64,000 nucleotides of DNA from Streptomyces gelaticus (GTDB taxonomy: Bacteria; Actinomycetota; Actinomycetes; Streptomycetales; Streptomycetaceae), in the NCBI RefSeq assembly GCF_014649535.1, contig NZ_BMTF01000007.1, positions 306,134 through 370,133 on the forward strand, in the 5' to 3' direction. The notes beneath the pieces are model-generated. The model was given only the letters and a program-made list of their open reading frames with translations, did not search any database and was not told the DNA's origin. Made by a program: the position numbers and the translations under genes. This document shows, in pieces, positions 9,476 through 18,291 of the stretch (the first letter of the stretch is position 1; the number at the start of each line of letters is the position of its first letter).

Positions 9476-10780
9476 TCAGCGCGGTACGACGGCCAGGGCA
9501 TCGGCCACCGCGCGTTCCCGGACCGGTGCTCCCTGAGCGCTCCTGGGCCGGTTGCGCAGCCGTCCGTTCACCACCATCGTGGTGGAGCCTCCGCCGTCGA
9601 GGTTGATGGCGTCCCGTGCTCCCAGGGAGCGCAGGACTTCCGCCGCTTCCCGCAGCGTGACGCCCGCGCTGGCGGGGCTTCGGCCGTCGAAGACGGTGAG
9701 GAGGAGCGTGCCGTCCGCCTTGACGGCGGCGACCGTGCGCGGCTGGCGCTCGGACGAGGTGTCGCCGGTGAAGCCGTTGGCCACGCCGTTGATCCATGGC
9801 TCTCCGCCGCGCAGCAGCGCGGGGCCCGCTCCCAGCACGGACCCTCCCGGCGCGAGAATGCTCCGTCCGCTCCCGTCCGTCACGTGTGTCCGCCGGACGA
9901 CCGGCAGTCCCTGACGTGCGTGGCTCCGTAGCCAGTCGGCGCCCTCCCCGATCCCGGTGAGGGTGGAGCCGGTTCGCGGGATCTCGCCGCCGGCGGGGCT
10001 GCGGAGCTCCGTCACGCGCCCGCCCTCGTCGAGCACGGCCTCCGTGCTGCCGGGTGCGCCGGGGGGTGAATGCGCGCCCCAGTCGGGCGTGAAAGCGACG
10101 ATCTCGCTCTCGTCCAGGCAGAGTCGGTTGTGCCGGGGCCGCTGCTCCGGCAGCCCCGTAGCGGCCGACCGGTCCCCGCCGGTGCCCCCGCAGCCGACGA
10201 TTCTGCCCGGTACCCGGTCGACCCCGTCCAGCTCGCGTGCCGCCCCGTCCGGGGCGGTCAGCCCCATCACGGAACGCACCTCGTCGATGCGGGGGCGGCC
10301 GCCGGGAGGGGGCAGGATCAGTGCGGTCCGGCCGTTCGCCGCCTCGCTGAGCAGCCGGCCGTCGACCACGAGAACGCCCAGTGGATCTCCTGGATAGCCA
10401 CTGAAGACCGGGGAGTCGGCGGTGTCGAAGAAGGAGCCGTTCACCGCGGCCACGGCTCGTTCGCGCCGCGCCATCCGGTGCACGGTCTCGGTGGTCGCGA
10501 GATGGCCGCCGACGACCGGCCTCACCGTGACCCGGGCGGACGGGCGGACGGTCACCGTGCCGATGGAGACCTGCGCCCCGTCCGCCAGCCGACGGGTGGT
10601 CCACTCCGCTTCCACCCCGCACGGCAGGCTCTGCCCGCATGCCCCGGCCGACGGGGACGGGGACGCTCCCGGCAGGTCGTCGCGCCGGGCGGGACCGTGC
10701 CCGGTGCAGCCGGTGGCGACAGCCGCCAGCGCCAGCAGGACCGCGCACCACCGCACGAGGCGTTCCCGGTGCGGCCTCAC
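9476..10780 (-). CDS. Secreted phosphodiester glycosidase (NAGPA-domain lipoprotein)
   Basis: A 434-aa protein with a hydrophobic signal (VRWCAVLLALAAVATGC) ending in a lipobox-like cysteine near residue 25, so probably membrane-anchored outside the cell. The rest matches the phosphodiester glycosidase (NAGPA/DUF2233) family: AAVNGSFFD, LAPGGSVLGAGPALLRGG, and the C-terminal ARDAINLDGGGSTTMVVNG. These enzymes cleave sugar-1-phosphodiester bonds. GTG at 10780 overlaps the upstream stop by 4 bp, so it is translationally coupled as the last gene of an operon. Beside a CDP-glycerol polymerase, a plausible substrate is a sugar-phosphate-decorated wall polymer; that is inference. Confidence 0.82.
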   Translation of the reverse strand: MRPHRERLVRWCAVLLALAAVATGCTGHGPARRDDLPGASPSPSAGACGQSLPCGVEAEWTTRRLADGAQVSIGTVTVRPSARVTVRPVVGGHLATTETVHRMARRERAVAAVNGSFFDTADSPVFSGYPGDPLGVLVVDGRLLSEAANGRTALILPPPGGRPRIDEVRSVMGLTAPDGAARELDGVDRVPGRIVGCGGTGGDRSAATGLPEQRPRHNRLCLDESEIVAFTPDWGAHSPPGAPGSTEAVLDEGGRVTELRSPAGGEIPRTGSTLTGIGEGADWLRSHARQGLPVVRRTHVTDGSGRSILAPGGSVLGAGPALLRGGEPWINGVANGFTGDTSSERQPRTVAAVKADGTLLLTVFDGRSPASAGVTLREAAEVLRSLGARDAINLDGGGSTTMVVNGRLRNRPRSAQGAPVRERAVADALAVVPR

Positions 10781-11520
10781 GTTGCCGGTGCCCACCCTCC
10801 GAGCACTCCGGGTGTCGCGCCGAGGTCTCCGACATGGACCGTCACCCGGCCGGAGACCAGGCGTCCACCGCCGGCGTCGAGCACATAGTCGAACCAGTCG
10901 TAGCCCAGATGCCGGGAGAACGGCTGGTACGACACCGCTCCGTCCACCTCGGCACTCGTCACCCCGTGCCGGGCGGGTCCGACACCGACCAGCCGGACGT
11001 CCTCGCCCATCCCGGCGGTGAGGTCGGTCAGTACTCCCCGGTGTCCGGGCACCACCGTCATGCTCCGTCCCTGCGGAGGCAGCGGGGCGATCCTGTACCC
11101 GTAGTTCTTCAGGGAGAACGTGGTGGAGGTGAGGCCTTTTCCGCCGTCGGCGATGATGCCCGCGCGAAGGACGGGAACGAGGAAGGCGTCGGGCGCGACG
11201 TGCCGGTTCACCCGGAGCGTGAACCGGGCGACGCGCTCGACACCGGGGCCCGTCGATGTCGCATACCGGTCGCCCGAGGGCAGCAGGCTCATGCCCGCCA
11301 TGTTCTCGATGGTGGCGACCGAGTCGAAGGAGTCGGCCATGAGGTACCCGTAGTAGCGGGTGCCGTCGCCCTGCGGGGTGAGGATCCACTCGAAGTCGAT
11401 CTGCCGGCCGGGCTCGACGGGCAGCCGGGGGTCCGCGTCGGACCGCAGCTCCATGTGCGCCACGACCGAGGGATTGTCCTGCTGGACGCTGCGCATTCCG
11501 GTGAGGGTGAAGGTGCTCAT
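10777..11520 (-). CDS. Ig-like-domain protein of the envelope operon
   Basis: A 247-aa protein with no recognised catalytic motif and no obvious signal peptide. The last 80 residues (GVGPARHGVTSAEVDGAVSY then DWFDYVLDAGGGRLVSGRV) have the alternating pattern of bacterial tandem-repeat Ig/cadherin-like domains (Ig_17/VCBS type). Before it, a beta-rich stretch may be a second sandwich. It starts 13 bp after the SGNH gene stop and its own stop overlaps the next gene start, so its product is probably made together with both neighbours. Function unknown; a structural or binding partner is the most likely role. Confidence 0.65.
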   Translation of the reverse strand: MSTFTLTGMRSVQQDNPSVVAHMELRSDADPRLPVEPGRQIDFEWILTPQGDGTRYYGYLMADSFDSVATIENMAGMSLLPSGDRYATSTGPGVERVARFTLRVNRHVAPDAFLVPVLRAGIIADGGKGLTSTTFSLKNYGYRIAPLPPQGRSMTVVPGHRGVLTDLTAGMGEDVRLVGVGPARHGVTSAEVDGAVSYQPFSRHLGYDWFDYVLDAGGGRLVSGRVTVHVGDLGATPGVLGGWAPAT

Positions 11521-11533
11521 GATCGTCCGACTC

Positions 11534-12328
11534 TCAGTTCGAGCCCAGTGTGCGTGACTTGGTCAGCTCGGCATGTGTCTCCTCGTCGAGCCAGGTCACC
11601 CATTCCGGAGGAAAGTCCGCGCGGTCGAGGTTGATGGCCCAGTGCGGCGGCACGATCCGCTGCTCCACCAGCGCGTAGGCGACATAGCGTGCACACGCGA
11701 TGGCCCCCTGCGGCGTCATGTGACCGGGGTCGTGGAAGCCCTCCGGGTAGTTCGGGTGCTCCTGCGGTTCGAGGTGGATGAAGAAGGGACGTACGCCCTC
11801 CGGCCCCAGCCCCTCCCACCAGCTGTGGCTCTGGCCGTAGAGATCGATGTACGGAACGCTGCACTCGGCCGCGAGGTCGCGCATCGCCATCGGGTACTCC
11901 GTGATGCTCCTCGGCATGTTGCCGTGCACATCGTGGGTGTCCCGTTCCGGCGGGCTGATCAGCACCGGGTGGGCATTGCGTTCGCGCGCGCCGTCGACGA
12001 ACTTGCGCAGATGGTGCGGGAAGTCGCCGTAGGCCTCCGTGCGGAGCCACTCCTCCGGCTTGGCGTCGTTGATGCCGAAGGAGGTGAACAGGTAGTCCCC
12101 GGGGCGGATGTGCCGGAGGATCCAGTCGAGCCTGCCCCGCTCGCTGAAGGTGCGGGCACTCGCTCCGGCCCGTGCGCAGTTGACGATCTCCACCTCCTGC
12201 GAGCTGAGGAAGAAGTGGAGCACCTGGCCCCAGCCCGTCATGGGTGCCTTGCTCGCCTCCCGCGTCACCGCGGCGGAGTCGCCCGCGAGGAAGATCCGGC
12301 GGGGCCCGCCCTGCCAGTCAGACCGCAC
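11534..12328 (-). CDS. SGNH/GDSL hydrolase (polysaccharide O-acetylesterase-like)
   Basis: A 264-aa SGNH-fold hydrolase close to rhamnogalacturonan acetylesterases. Block I is IFLAGDSAA (serine nucleophile), block II is the ARAGASARTF glycine region, block III is SFGINDAKPEEW (Asn), and block V is DPGHMTPQGA (catalytic Asp...His). No signal peptide is visible, so it may be cytosolic. GTG at 12328 lies inside the end of the glycerophosphotransferase gene (11-bp overlap), which implies coupled translation and a role in modifying the same polymer, for example removing or moving acyl groups. Substrate is not known. Confidence 0.82.
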   Translation of the reverse strand: MRSDWQGGPRRIFLAGDSAAVTREASKAPMTGWGQVLHFFLSSQEVEIVNCARAGASARTFSERGRLDWILRHIRPGDYLFTSFGINDAKPEEWLRTEAYGDFPHHLRKFVDGARERNAHPVLISPPERDTHDVHGNMPRSITEYPMAMRDLAAECSVPYIDLYGQSHSWWEGLGPEGVRPFFIHLEPQEHPNYPEGFHDPGHMTPQGAIACARYVAYALVEQRIVPPHWAINLDRADFPPEWVTWLDEETHAELTKSRTLGSN

Positions 12329-15300
12329 GGTCCCACCCCTCCTCGTACGTCCCTCGGCCCGCCGTGTGCACGGCCGTCCGGCCGGCGTCCGGTGCGCTCC
12401 GCGTGTCGTCGTCCGGGTGCACACGGGCGGCGGGCAGCGCGGCCACCGGCCCCGAGGGGCCGAGATCGGCGGCGCTCGCCGTCCCCAGGTCGTCGATCGC
12501 CTCGTAGACACGCTGGCAGTTGCCCGCTCCGCGGTGCGCGAAGAACTGCTCCGCGCGCTCGCGGTAGGGGCTCTCGACCGTGAAGTTCCTGGCCATCGAG
12601 GCGATGATCTCGTCGACGGCCTGGTCGACCGTACGGCAGACCGGGCCGAAGCCGTGCTCCGTCAGGTTGAAGTAGCCCCGCTTGTAGTGCCGTCCGTAGA
12701 AGTCCTCCTCGTCGAAGGGCACATGGACGAGCGGGATCCCCATGTAGGCCACGTCGAAGAAGACGGACGAGTAGTCCGTGACCATGAGGGAGCATTCCTT
12801 CATGGCTTCCTGGACATTGCGCGTCCCGGGGTCGGCGACCTCGATCGCGGGGGAATCGATCCGGAAGTTGTGCAGGTAGGGCCGGATCTCGTAGTGCGGG
12901 AAGAACTCCAGGTCGACGCCGAAGTGCTCCAGGGCCGCGACGAGCCGCCGGTCGGAGAGCAGCGACCGGTAGAACCGGAAGTACTCGGACTGGGTGAAGG
13001 CCGTCTTGGCCGGACCCGCGGACTTCTTGTAGGAGGCCGTGACGATCCACTGCCGCCAGGTCGGCATGAGCAGGATGCGCGGACGCTCTCTCGGCTCGCG
13101 CCGCAGCGCGTCGAACCTGGGCAGGCCCGCCAGCACCGCGCGGTCGCCGAAGCCGGCCTCGCGCGCCAGATAGGCGCGTTCCTGACGGCCCGTGGTCACG
13201 ATCATGTCGTAACTGGTGATCCGCTGGTCCACACCCGATGTCACGTCGTTGTAGATGATCCCGTGCTGGAGGAAGACCCGTTGGTACTTCAGCAGCTCAC
13301 CGAACCGGTGCAGGAAGAGCACCTTGCGATAGCCCTCGGGCAGCAGGTACGACTCGGAGTCGTACGAGCCGATCAGCTTGGTCGCATGCAGCAGATACAT
13401 CCGGTGCTTGAAGGAACCGAGCTTGATCACCCTGCCGTAGGGGGCGACCTTCTTGTAGTCGGGCGAGTTCCCGTCGATGACGTAGTACGCCTTGCGCCGC
13501 TTGCGGTGCGTCCGCATCCACTTGAAGAAGTGGTACGAGTTGTCCTGGGCCGTGTCCGACCGTTCGCCGATGAGCCAGATCTCACGGCGGTTGAGGAACG
13601 GATGAACGAGCCAGTAGGCCAGACGCATCCGCCAGCCCGGGTTGCGGGTCCTGAGAATGCGGATCTCACGGGACATCCGCCACAGCAGGTGCTTCGCCCG
13701 CGCGCCGGCCTTCCGGTCGACGAGGCGCAGGTGCAGCGCGTCCTGGCCCCCGATGGTCAGCATGTAGGGGTAGCCGGCGATCCGGCCGGGGCCCTTCAGC
13801 CGGTGCAGCGGGAGGCGCGCCTTCATGACGACGTTGCGCTGCCTCGAATGATCCACGCGGTGCACTCGGAGCCGGAAGTCGCCGACCCCGAATCCGCTGC
13901 GCGCGAGGTCCTTGACCGGGATCTCGGCGTACCAGCCGGCGTACAGGTCACGGCCGTTGCGGGTGTTCCACAGGTCGCGGCGGGCGACCTGGCACAGGGG
14001 CACGACGATCTTGGCGTGCGCGGTCTGGTAGACGAACTCCAGCGGGTTCTCCATGGGGCCGCTGATGTTCATGCCGGGGAAGGCCAGGCAGCCCTCCACG
14101 ACCAGCACATCGCCCCGGGTGCGGACCGATTCGACGACGACGTTGGGGTCGTTGACGCGGGCGGTCCGGGTGTTCCGGGCGCCTCCGGGGAAGGTGCGGT
14201 GGAAGCCGTCGTCGTCGATCTCCAGCGCCAGCGGGGCGTTCTCCAGCGCCGGTTCCGGGTTGCAGAAGAGCTCGAAGTTCCCGCTCTTGGCCGCGTAGTG
14301 GTCGAGCTGCTGAGCGGGGTTGGTGGCGTATTCGAGGATGACGTCGTCGGGTATCTGCGCGTAGTGGCGGCAGATGTCCGGGAACATCTCCTCCAGCTGT
14401 GTCCTGCCCATGACGTTACGGGCGTTGCACAGGAAGCCCTTGTAGGTGCGGGTCACATAGCGCTGGAACATGTGCCGGATGTCGGCCCGCTCGGCCGCGG
14501 TGTAGTCCAGCAGGAAGTGGTTGAGCCGCAGGTGGTCCCGGTAGTTCGCCGGCTTGCTCCACAGGGAGTCCATGATGGAGGAGCCGTCGGGGCGCCCGCG
14601 GTAGTAGTACACCGGACGGTCGACCAGGCTGATGGCGTTGGCCCGCAGCATGCTCGGCAGCGTGACCCAGGAGTCCTCGAAGTGGACTCCTTCGCCGAAG
14701 CGCACCCCGAGCCTTCGCAGCAGCTGCGTGCTGAACAGCTTGTTGCACGCGGATCCGCTGAAGATCAGGTCGGGTACCGAGGCGAAGTCCTCGATGAGGC
14801 GGTCGCCCTGGCCGAAGTACTGCTTCCAGGGTCCGTAGGGCCGGTCGGGGAAGTTCACCAGGTCGCCCACGACCAGCTCTGAGCCGTCCCGCCAGGCCGC
14901 CTGGAGCATGTGCGACAGGGCCCGTTCGCCGAGGATGTCGTCGGAGTCGAGGAAGGTCACATACGGTGCGGTGACCCGGTCCAGGCCGTTGTTCCGGGCG
15001 TTCCCGAGTCCGCCGTTGGTCTGGTGGACGACCGTGACGTTGGCGTAGTACTGCGCGAAGTTGTCGAGGATCCGGGGCGTCTCGTCGGTGGCGCCGTCGT
15101 CCACCAGAATGACCTGGGTGGCGGCGAAGCCCTCCTGGGCCGCGATCGAGCCGAGGCAGTCGTCGAGGTACTTGGCCACGTTGTAGCAGGGCACGACGAC
15201 GGCCATCTCGAAGGGGTGGTCGAGGCGGTATATCGGCGGGTGGAGCCGGTCGCGCCACCACATCCACGGCGCGTCGGGGTCGTTCTGCGCGGACTCGAAG

Positions 15301-16871
15301 GTCCTGCGTCCCGCCGTCGCCGCCCGCAGGGCGAGGTTGCCGCTGACCGTGCGGTAGCCCTCCAGCTCTTCCCCGTTCGCCGAGAAGGCCAGCCCGGAGA
15401 GTTCCACGTCCCGTACGTTGAGCGGGGAGCGGGACCTGGCTCGGTTCCACTCGACGACGACCGATACGTTCCAGACCGTGCTCTCGGAGAATTCGTCGCC
15501 GAGGACGGAGGGCAGGTCGACGGTCCCCCCGAAGTGGACGTACCGTTCGCCGATCTCGGTGCCGTCGACCGGGACCGTGACGTCCTTCTTCGTATGGCGG
15601 TTGCGCACGGCCAGGGTCAGCTTGACGTCGTGTCCGGGCTCGATCCGCCCGAAGCGGTTGACCAGCCTGCCCTCGAAGCGGAGTTTCCCGTCGCGCACGG
15701 ACCACTCGTCGAGCTGGGCGAAGAGCGGTTCCTGGGCGAGCCTGGCCGCCGAGAGGCCGAGCTCCGTCACGTCGAGCATGCGCCGGGCGTCCGGCAGGTG
15801 CAGATGGTCGCCCGACCAGTACACCCGTCCGTCCTCCTCCACGAGGAAGGAGGAGAGCACACTCTTTCGCTGCACGTAGTCGAGCGTGGTGAGCGCGGCC
15901 TCGATCTCCTGGTACATGACGAGGTAGGCCCTGACCCGGTCGACCGGGTCGCACAGTTCGAAGGCCTCGTCGCTGATGGAGAAGAGGTAGTTGCTCGCGA
16001 TCTCGGCGAAGCCCTGCTGGAACTCCGGGTCCCCCTCGGCCAGCGCCCGCATGTACAGGCGCAGGTCGTGCGCGAGGAACTTCGAGTCCTTTCGGACCTT
16101 GAGCTGCCACAGGCCGCGGTCGAGCAGGAACGCGTCCGTCGCCCGGTGCACCGCGACCCGGTCGCTGATGGAGCGCAGCTCGCCCGTGCGGCCGGTGATC
16201 GATCCGCCCTCGGGCTCCCACATCCACCGGTAGACGGGGTCGGTGATGACGGTGATCCCGTCGGCGAGGCAGCCCGCCACGGTGGAGAAGTACGTGTCCT
16301 CGTAGAAGACCCCCTCCGGGAACCAGACCCCGCCCGACCTGAGGAAGTCGACCCGGTACAGCTTGGCCGCCGCGATCGGGTCGGCGAGCATCAGCGGGAA
16401 CTCCACCAGACCGGGCACGGTGCGCGCCAGCGCGTACACCTCGGGGGCCCAGCCCTCGCTCTCGCCGGTGGCCCGGTTGACCCGGACGGCCTTGCCCGCG
16501 GTGATGTCGCTGCCGCTCTCCAGCGCGCCGGCCAGCAGCAGCTCGCAGGCGCGGGGCGGCAGCTCGTCGTCGGCGTCGAGGAACATCACGTACCGGCCGG
16601 CGGCCTGGGCTATGCCCAGATTGCGGGGCGCACCGACGCCGCCGCTGTTGGTGGGCCGGCGGAGCACCCGGACACGGTGGTTGGTCCCGGCGAAGTTCTT
16701 GACGACATCGAGGGTGTTGTCCGTGGAGGCGTCGTCGACGACGAGGACCTCGACCAGCTCGTACGTCTGGTTGACGGCGGACTGGAGCGCCTTGCCGATC
16801 GTCGTGGCCGCGTTGTACGCGGGGATGACCACCGTGACCCAGACGTCAGGCGTGTCCTGTTCGTGGTTCAT
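12318..16871 (-). CDS. Fusion of two GT2 glycosyltransferases and a CDP-glycerol glycerophosphotransferase
   Basis: A very large 1517-aa envelope polymer synthase. A first GT2 domain (about 10-230) has TVVIPAYNAATTIG, VLVVDDASTDNT and MFLDADDE. A second GT2 domain (about 553-780) has VVVPCYNVAKYLDDC, ILVDDGATDET and FLDSDDILGE. Each is followed by a beta-rich region (about 350-540 and 890-1060). The C-terminal 400 residues are a TagF/TarF-type domain: RREIWLIGERSDTAQDNSYH, a HGIIYNDVTSG segment, and MVTDYSSVFFDVAYMGIPLV. TagF-type enzymes polymerise glycerol phosphate from CDP-glycerol at the inner membrane face. The ATG overlaps the stop of the CDP-alcohol phosphotransferase by 4 bp. The likely product is a glycosylated polyol-phosphate wall polymer (inference). 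Confidence 0.88.
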   Translation of the reverse strand: MNHEQDTPDVWVTVVIPAYNAATTIGKALQSAVNQTYELVEVLVVDDASTDNTLDVVKNFAGTNHRVRVLRRPTNSGGVGAPRNLGIAQAAGRYVMFLDADDELPPRACELLLAGALESGSDITAGKAVRVNRATGESEGWAPEVYALARTVPGLVEFPLMLADPIAAAKLYRVDFLRSGGVWFPEGVFYEDTYFSTVAGCLADGITVITDPVYRWMWEPEGGSITGRTGELRSISDRVAVHRATDAFLLDRGLWQLKVRKDSKFLAHDLRLYMRALAEGDPEFQQGFAEIASNYLFSISDEAFELCDPVDRVRAYLVMYQEIEAALTTLDYVQRKSVLSSFLVEEDGRVYWSGDHLHLPDARRMLDVTELGLSAARLAQEPLFAQLDEWSVRDGKLRFEGRLVNRFGRIEPGHDVKLTLAVRNRHTKKDVTVPVDGTEIGERYVHFGGTVDLPSVLGDEFSESTVWNVSVVVEWNRARSRSPLNVRDVELSGLAFSANGEELEGYRTVSGNLALRAATAGRRTFESAQNDPDAPWMWWRDRLHPPIYRLDHPFEMAVVVPCYNVAKYLDDCLGSIAAQEGFAATQVILVDDGATDETPRILDNFAQYYANVTVVHQTNGGLGNARNNGLDRVTAPYVTFLDSDDILGERALSHMLQAAWRDGSELVVGDLVNFPDRPYGPWKQYFGQGDRLIEDFASVPDLIFSGSACNKLFSTQLLRRLGVRFGEGVHFEDSWVTLPSMLRANAISLVDRPVYYYRGRPDGSSIMDSLWSKPANYRDHLRLNHFLLDYTAAERADIRHMFQRYVTRTYKGFLCNARNVMGRTQLEEMFPDICRHYAQIPDDVILEYATNPAQQLDHYAAKSGNFELFCNPEPALENAPLALEIDDDGFHRTFPGGARNTRTARVNDPNVVVESVRTRGDVLVVEGCLAFPGMNISGPMENPLEFVYQTAHAKIVVPLCQVARRDLWNTRNGRDLYAGWYAEIPVKDLARSGFGVGDFRLRVHRVDHSRQRNVVMKARLPLHRLKGPGRIAGYPYMLTIGGQDALHLRLVDRKAGARAKHLLWRMSREIRILRTRNPGWRMRLAYWLVHPFLNRREIWLIGERSDTAQDNSYHFFKWMRTHRKRRKAYYVIDGNSPDYKKVAPYGRVIKLGSFKHRMYLLHATKLIGSYDSESYLLPEGYRKVLFLHRFGELLKYQRVFLQHGIIYNDVTSGVDQRITSYDMIVTTGRQERAYLAREAGFGDRAVLAGLPRFDALRREPRERPRILLMPTWRQWIVTASYKKSAGPAKTAFTQSEYFRFYRSLLSDRRLVAALEHFGVDLEFFPHYEIRPYLHNFRIDSPAIEVADPGTRNVQEAMKECSLMVTDYSSVFFDVAYMGIPLVHVPFDEEDFYGRHYKRGYFNLTEHGFGPVCRTVDQAVDEIIASMARNFTVESPYRERAEQFFAHRGAGNCQRVYEAIDDLGTASAADLGPSGPVAALPAARVHPDDDTRSAPDAGRTAVHTAGRGTYEEGWDRAV

Positions 16872-18109
16872 CCGACGCCCCCTCGATCGCCCGGGTATCC
16901 ATGCGTGGGCGGCACGGCATAGGGGGCGTAGACCTGCTGCTGCCCCTGTGCCGGGTGGTCGTGCCCCTGCGTCCCCAGCGGCCGGTACATCTGCGTCGGC
17001 TGCTCCGGGGCCGGCCGGACCTGCGTCCCGTACGAGGGGTAGGGCTCGGGGTACGGCTGGAATCCGGGGTCCTCGTAGGGCGGCGGTGCCTGGAACGCCG
17101 GGTCGGCGAGCGGGTCGCCCTGCACACCGCGGCGGTGCCGGCCCCGGTGGAGGTGGGGGGCGATGGAGCCCGCGCCGGACGGGGTCTGCGACAGCTCGGC
17201 CATCACACGGGTGAAGTCGCGGGTGGAGAGCCAGAACTTGTACATGATGATCAGCTCGAAGATCCCCAGCAGGATCGCGGAGACCACGGTGGTCAGGAGG
17301 ATCCGACCGATCAGGGGCCCCACGATGAAGACGAACATCTGGAACTCGATGCCGCTGATGAGGTGCGGCCTGATACGGCTGCGCAGCAGCGCCTGCCGCA
17401 CCCGCAGGTACCAGGGGAACCGGTGGCGGAACTGGGCGTGCAGGTCGACCACCTGACCGGCGCCCGCCTGTTCCTTGAGCAGTTCGGCCTCGGCCTCGGG
17501 GTTCTCCCGCAGCAGGTCCTCCATGAACCGGATCTGCTGTGCCTCGGGCTCGGCCTGGTTCTCGCCTGCGGCCGCGCGTTCCGCCTCGCGGCGTTCCTGG
17601 GTGACCTTCTCGATCTTCGTCCGCATCGACATGCGCATCTTGTAGATCTGCAGCGCGTCGACGTACCGGAGCATGTCGAGGAAGACGACCATCAGCGCGG
17701 CGAGCAGAAACCTTTCATCACCGTTGCGCAGGTACTGCCCGCCCATCAGGGCGAGGGCGCAGAAGAGCACCCTGATGCGGTCGAAGACGTAGTCGAGCCA
17801 GCCACCGAAGACGGTGCCGTTGCCCTTGAGCCGCGCGAGCTTCCCGTCGATGCAGTCGAGGATGAAGCTCAGGTGGTAGAGCGCCGCCCCGATGATCAGG
17901 GACTGTGTGTCGCCCTTGAGGAAGAATCCGGCGGAACCGAGGCCGACGAACAGCGCCGCCCACGTCACGCGGTTGGGCGTGATGAAGTTGAACCGCGCCA
18001 TCACGATGAGCATCCGCGTGGCCACGGGGTCGACCAGAATCACCGTCCACCACGCGTCACGCTTCTTGCAGGTGAGCTTCTGGACAGCACGCAAGGACAG
18101 CTTGGCCAT
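16868..18109 (-). CDS. CDP-alcohol phosphotransferase family membrane protein
   Basis: A 413-aa integral membrane enzyme. The family signature DGx2ARx8Gx3Dx3D is complete: DGKLARLKGNGTVFGG then WLDYVFD (about residues 88-110). Several hydrophobic helices flank it, a charged coiled-coil-like insert follows (about 150-205), two more helices lie near 250-300, and a Pro/Tyr/Gln-rich cytosolic tail ends the protein. Members join a CDP-activated alcohol to a second alcohol with release of CMP. The C-terminal tail and insert are unusual next to phospholipid synthases. It opens a translationally coupled run of genes ending in the phosphodiester glycosidase, so it probably makes the lipid or polyol-phosphate starter of the polymer. 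Confidence 0.85.
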   Translation of the reverse strand: MAKLSLRAVQKLTCKKRDAWWTVILVDPVATRMLIVMARFNFITPNRVTWAALFVGLGSAGFFLKGDTQSLIIGAALYHLSFILDCIDGKLARLKGNGTVFGGWLDYVFDRIRVLFCALALMGGQYLRNGDERFLLAALMVVFLDMLRYVDALQIYKMRMSMRTKIEKVTQERREAERAAAGENQAEPEAQQIRFMEDLLRENPEAEAELLKEQAGAGQVVDLHAQFRHRFPWYLRVRQALLRSRIRPHLISGIEFQMFVFIVGPLIGRILLTTVVSAILLGIFELIIMYKFWLSTRDFTRVMAELSQTPSGAGSIAPHLHRGRHRRGVQGDPLADPAFQAPPPYEDPGFQPYPEPYPSYGTQVRPAPEQPTQMYRPLGTQGHDHPAQGQQQVYAPYAVPPTHGYPGDRGGVG

Positions 18110-18291
18110 AACCCCTCAGTCACGAGAACGACAGCGGCAGGCCCCCGTCCATCCATACAGAGCCGAGGGGCAGTCGAATGTTCACGAGACTCCCCCGAAC
18201 CCTTCACATTGAAGATTCACAGACTTTATCAAAATCTGAACAGGTTTCGGCCAACCTTGTGGCTAAAAAAATCATCAAGAGACGCGAACCG
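18110..18291 (-). promoter_or_regulatory. AT-rich gap before the polymer operon
   Basis: This 182-bp gap between the second propeller gene and the CDP-alcohol phosphotransferase is clearly AT-richer than its flanks (around 18190-18285, with a run of seven A). It contains the imperfect inverted repeat CAGACTTT/AAAATCTG (18221-18239). It probably holds the promoter of the five-gene operon on the minus strand; no unambiguous hexamers were found. Confidence 0.4.

Noticed and set aside
7125..10835. A 1236-codon open frame on the minus strand across fadB and the phosphodiester glycosidase gene
   Set aside because: Shadow of GC-rich coding DNA: it runs antisense to fadB, has Arg/Gly/Asp-rich low-complexity text and no domain.
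12108..16922. Two long plus-strand frames opposite the glycosyltransferase fusion
   Set aside because: Mirror of the real gene; rich in Val/Asp/Arg without motifs.
18271..18277. A-run beside a small GGCCA/TGGCT hairpin as a terminator of the propeller genes
   Set aside because: The A-run is on the wrong side for transcription on the minus strand, so it is not an intrinsic terminator there.
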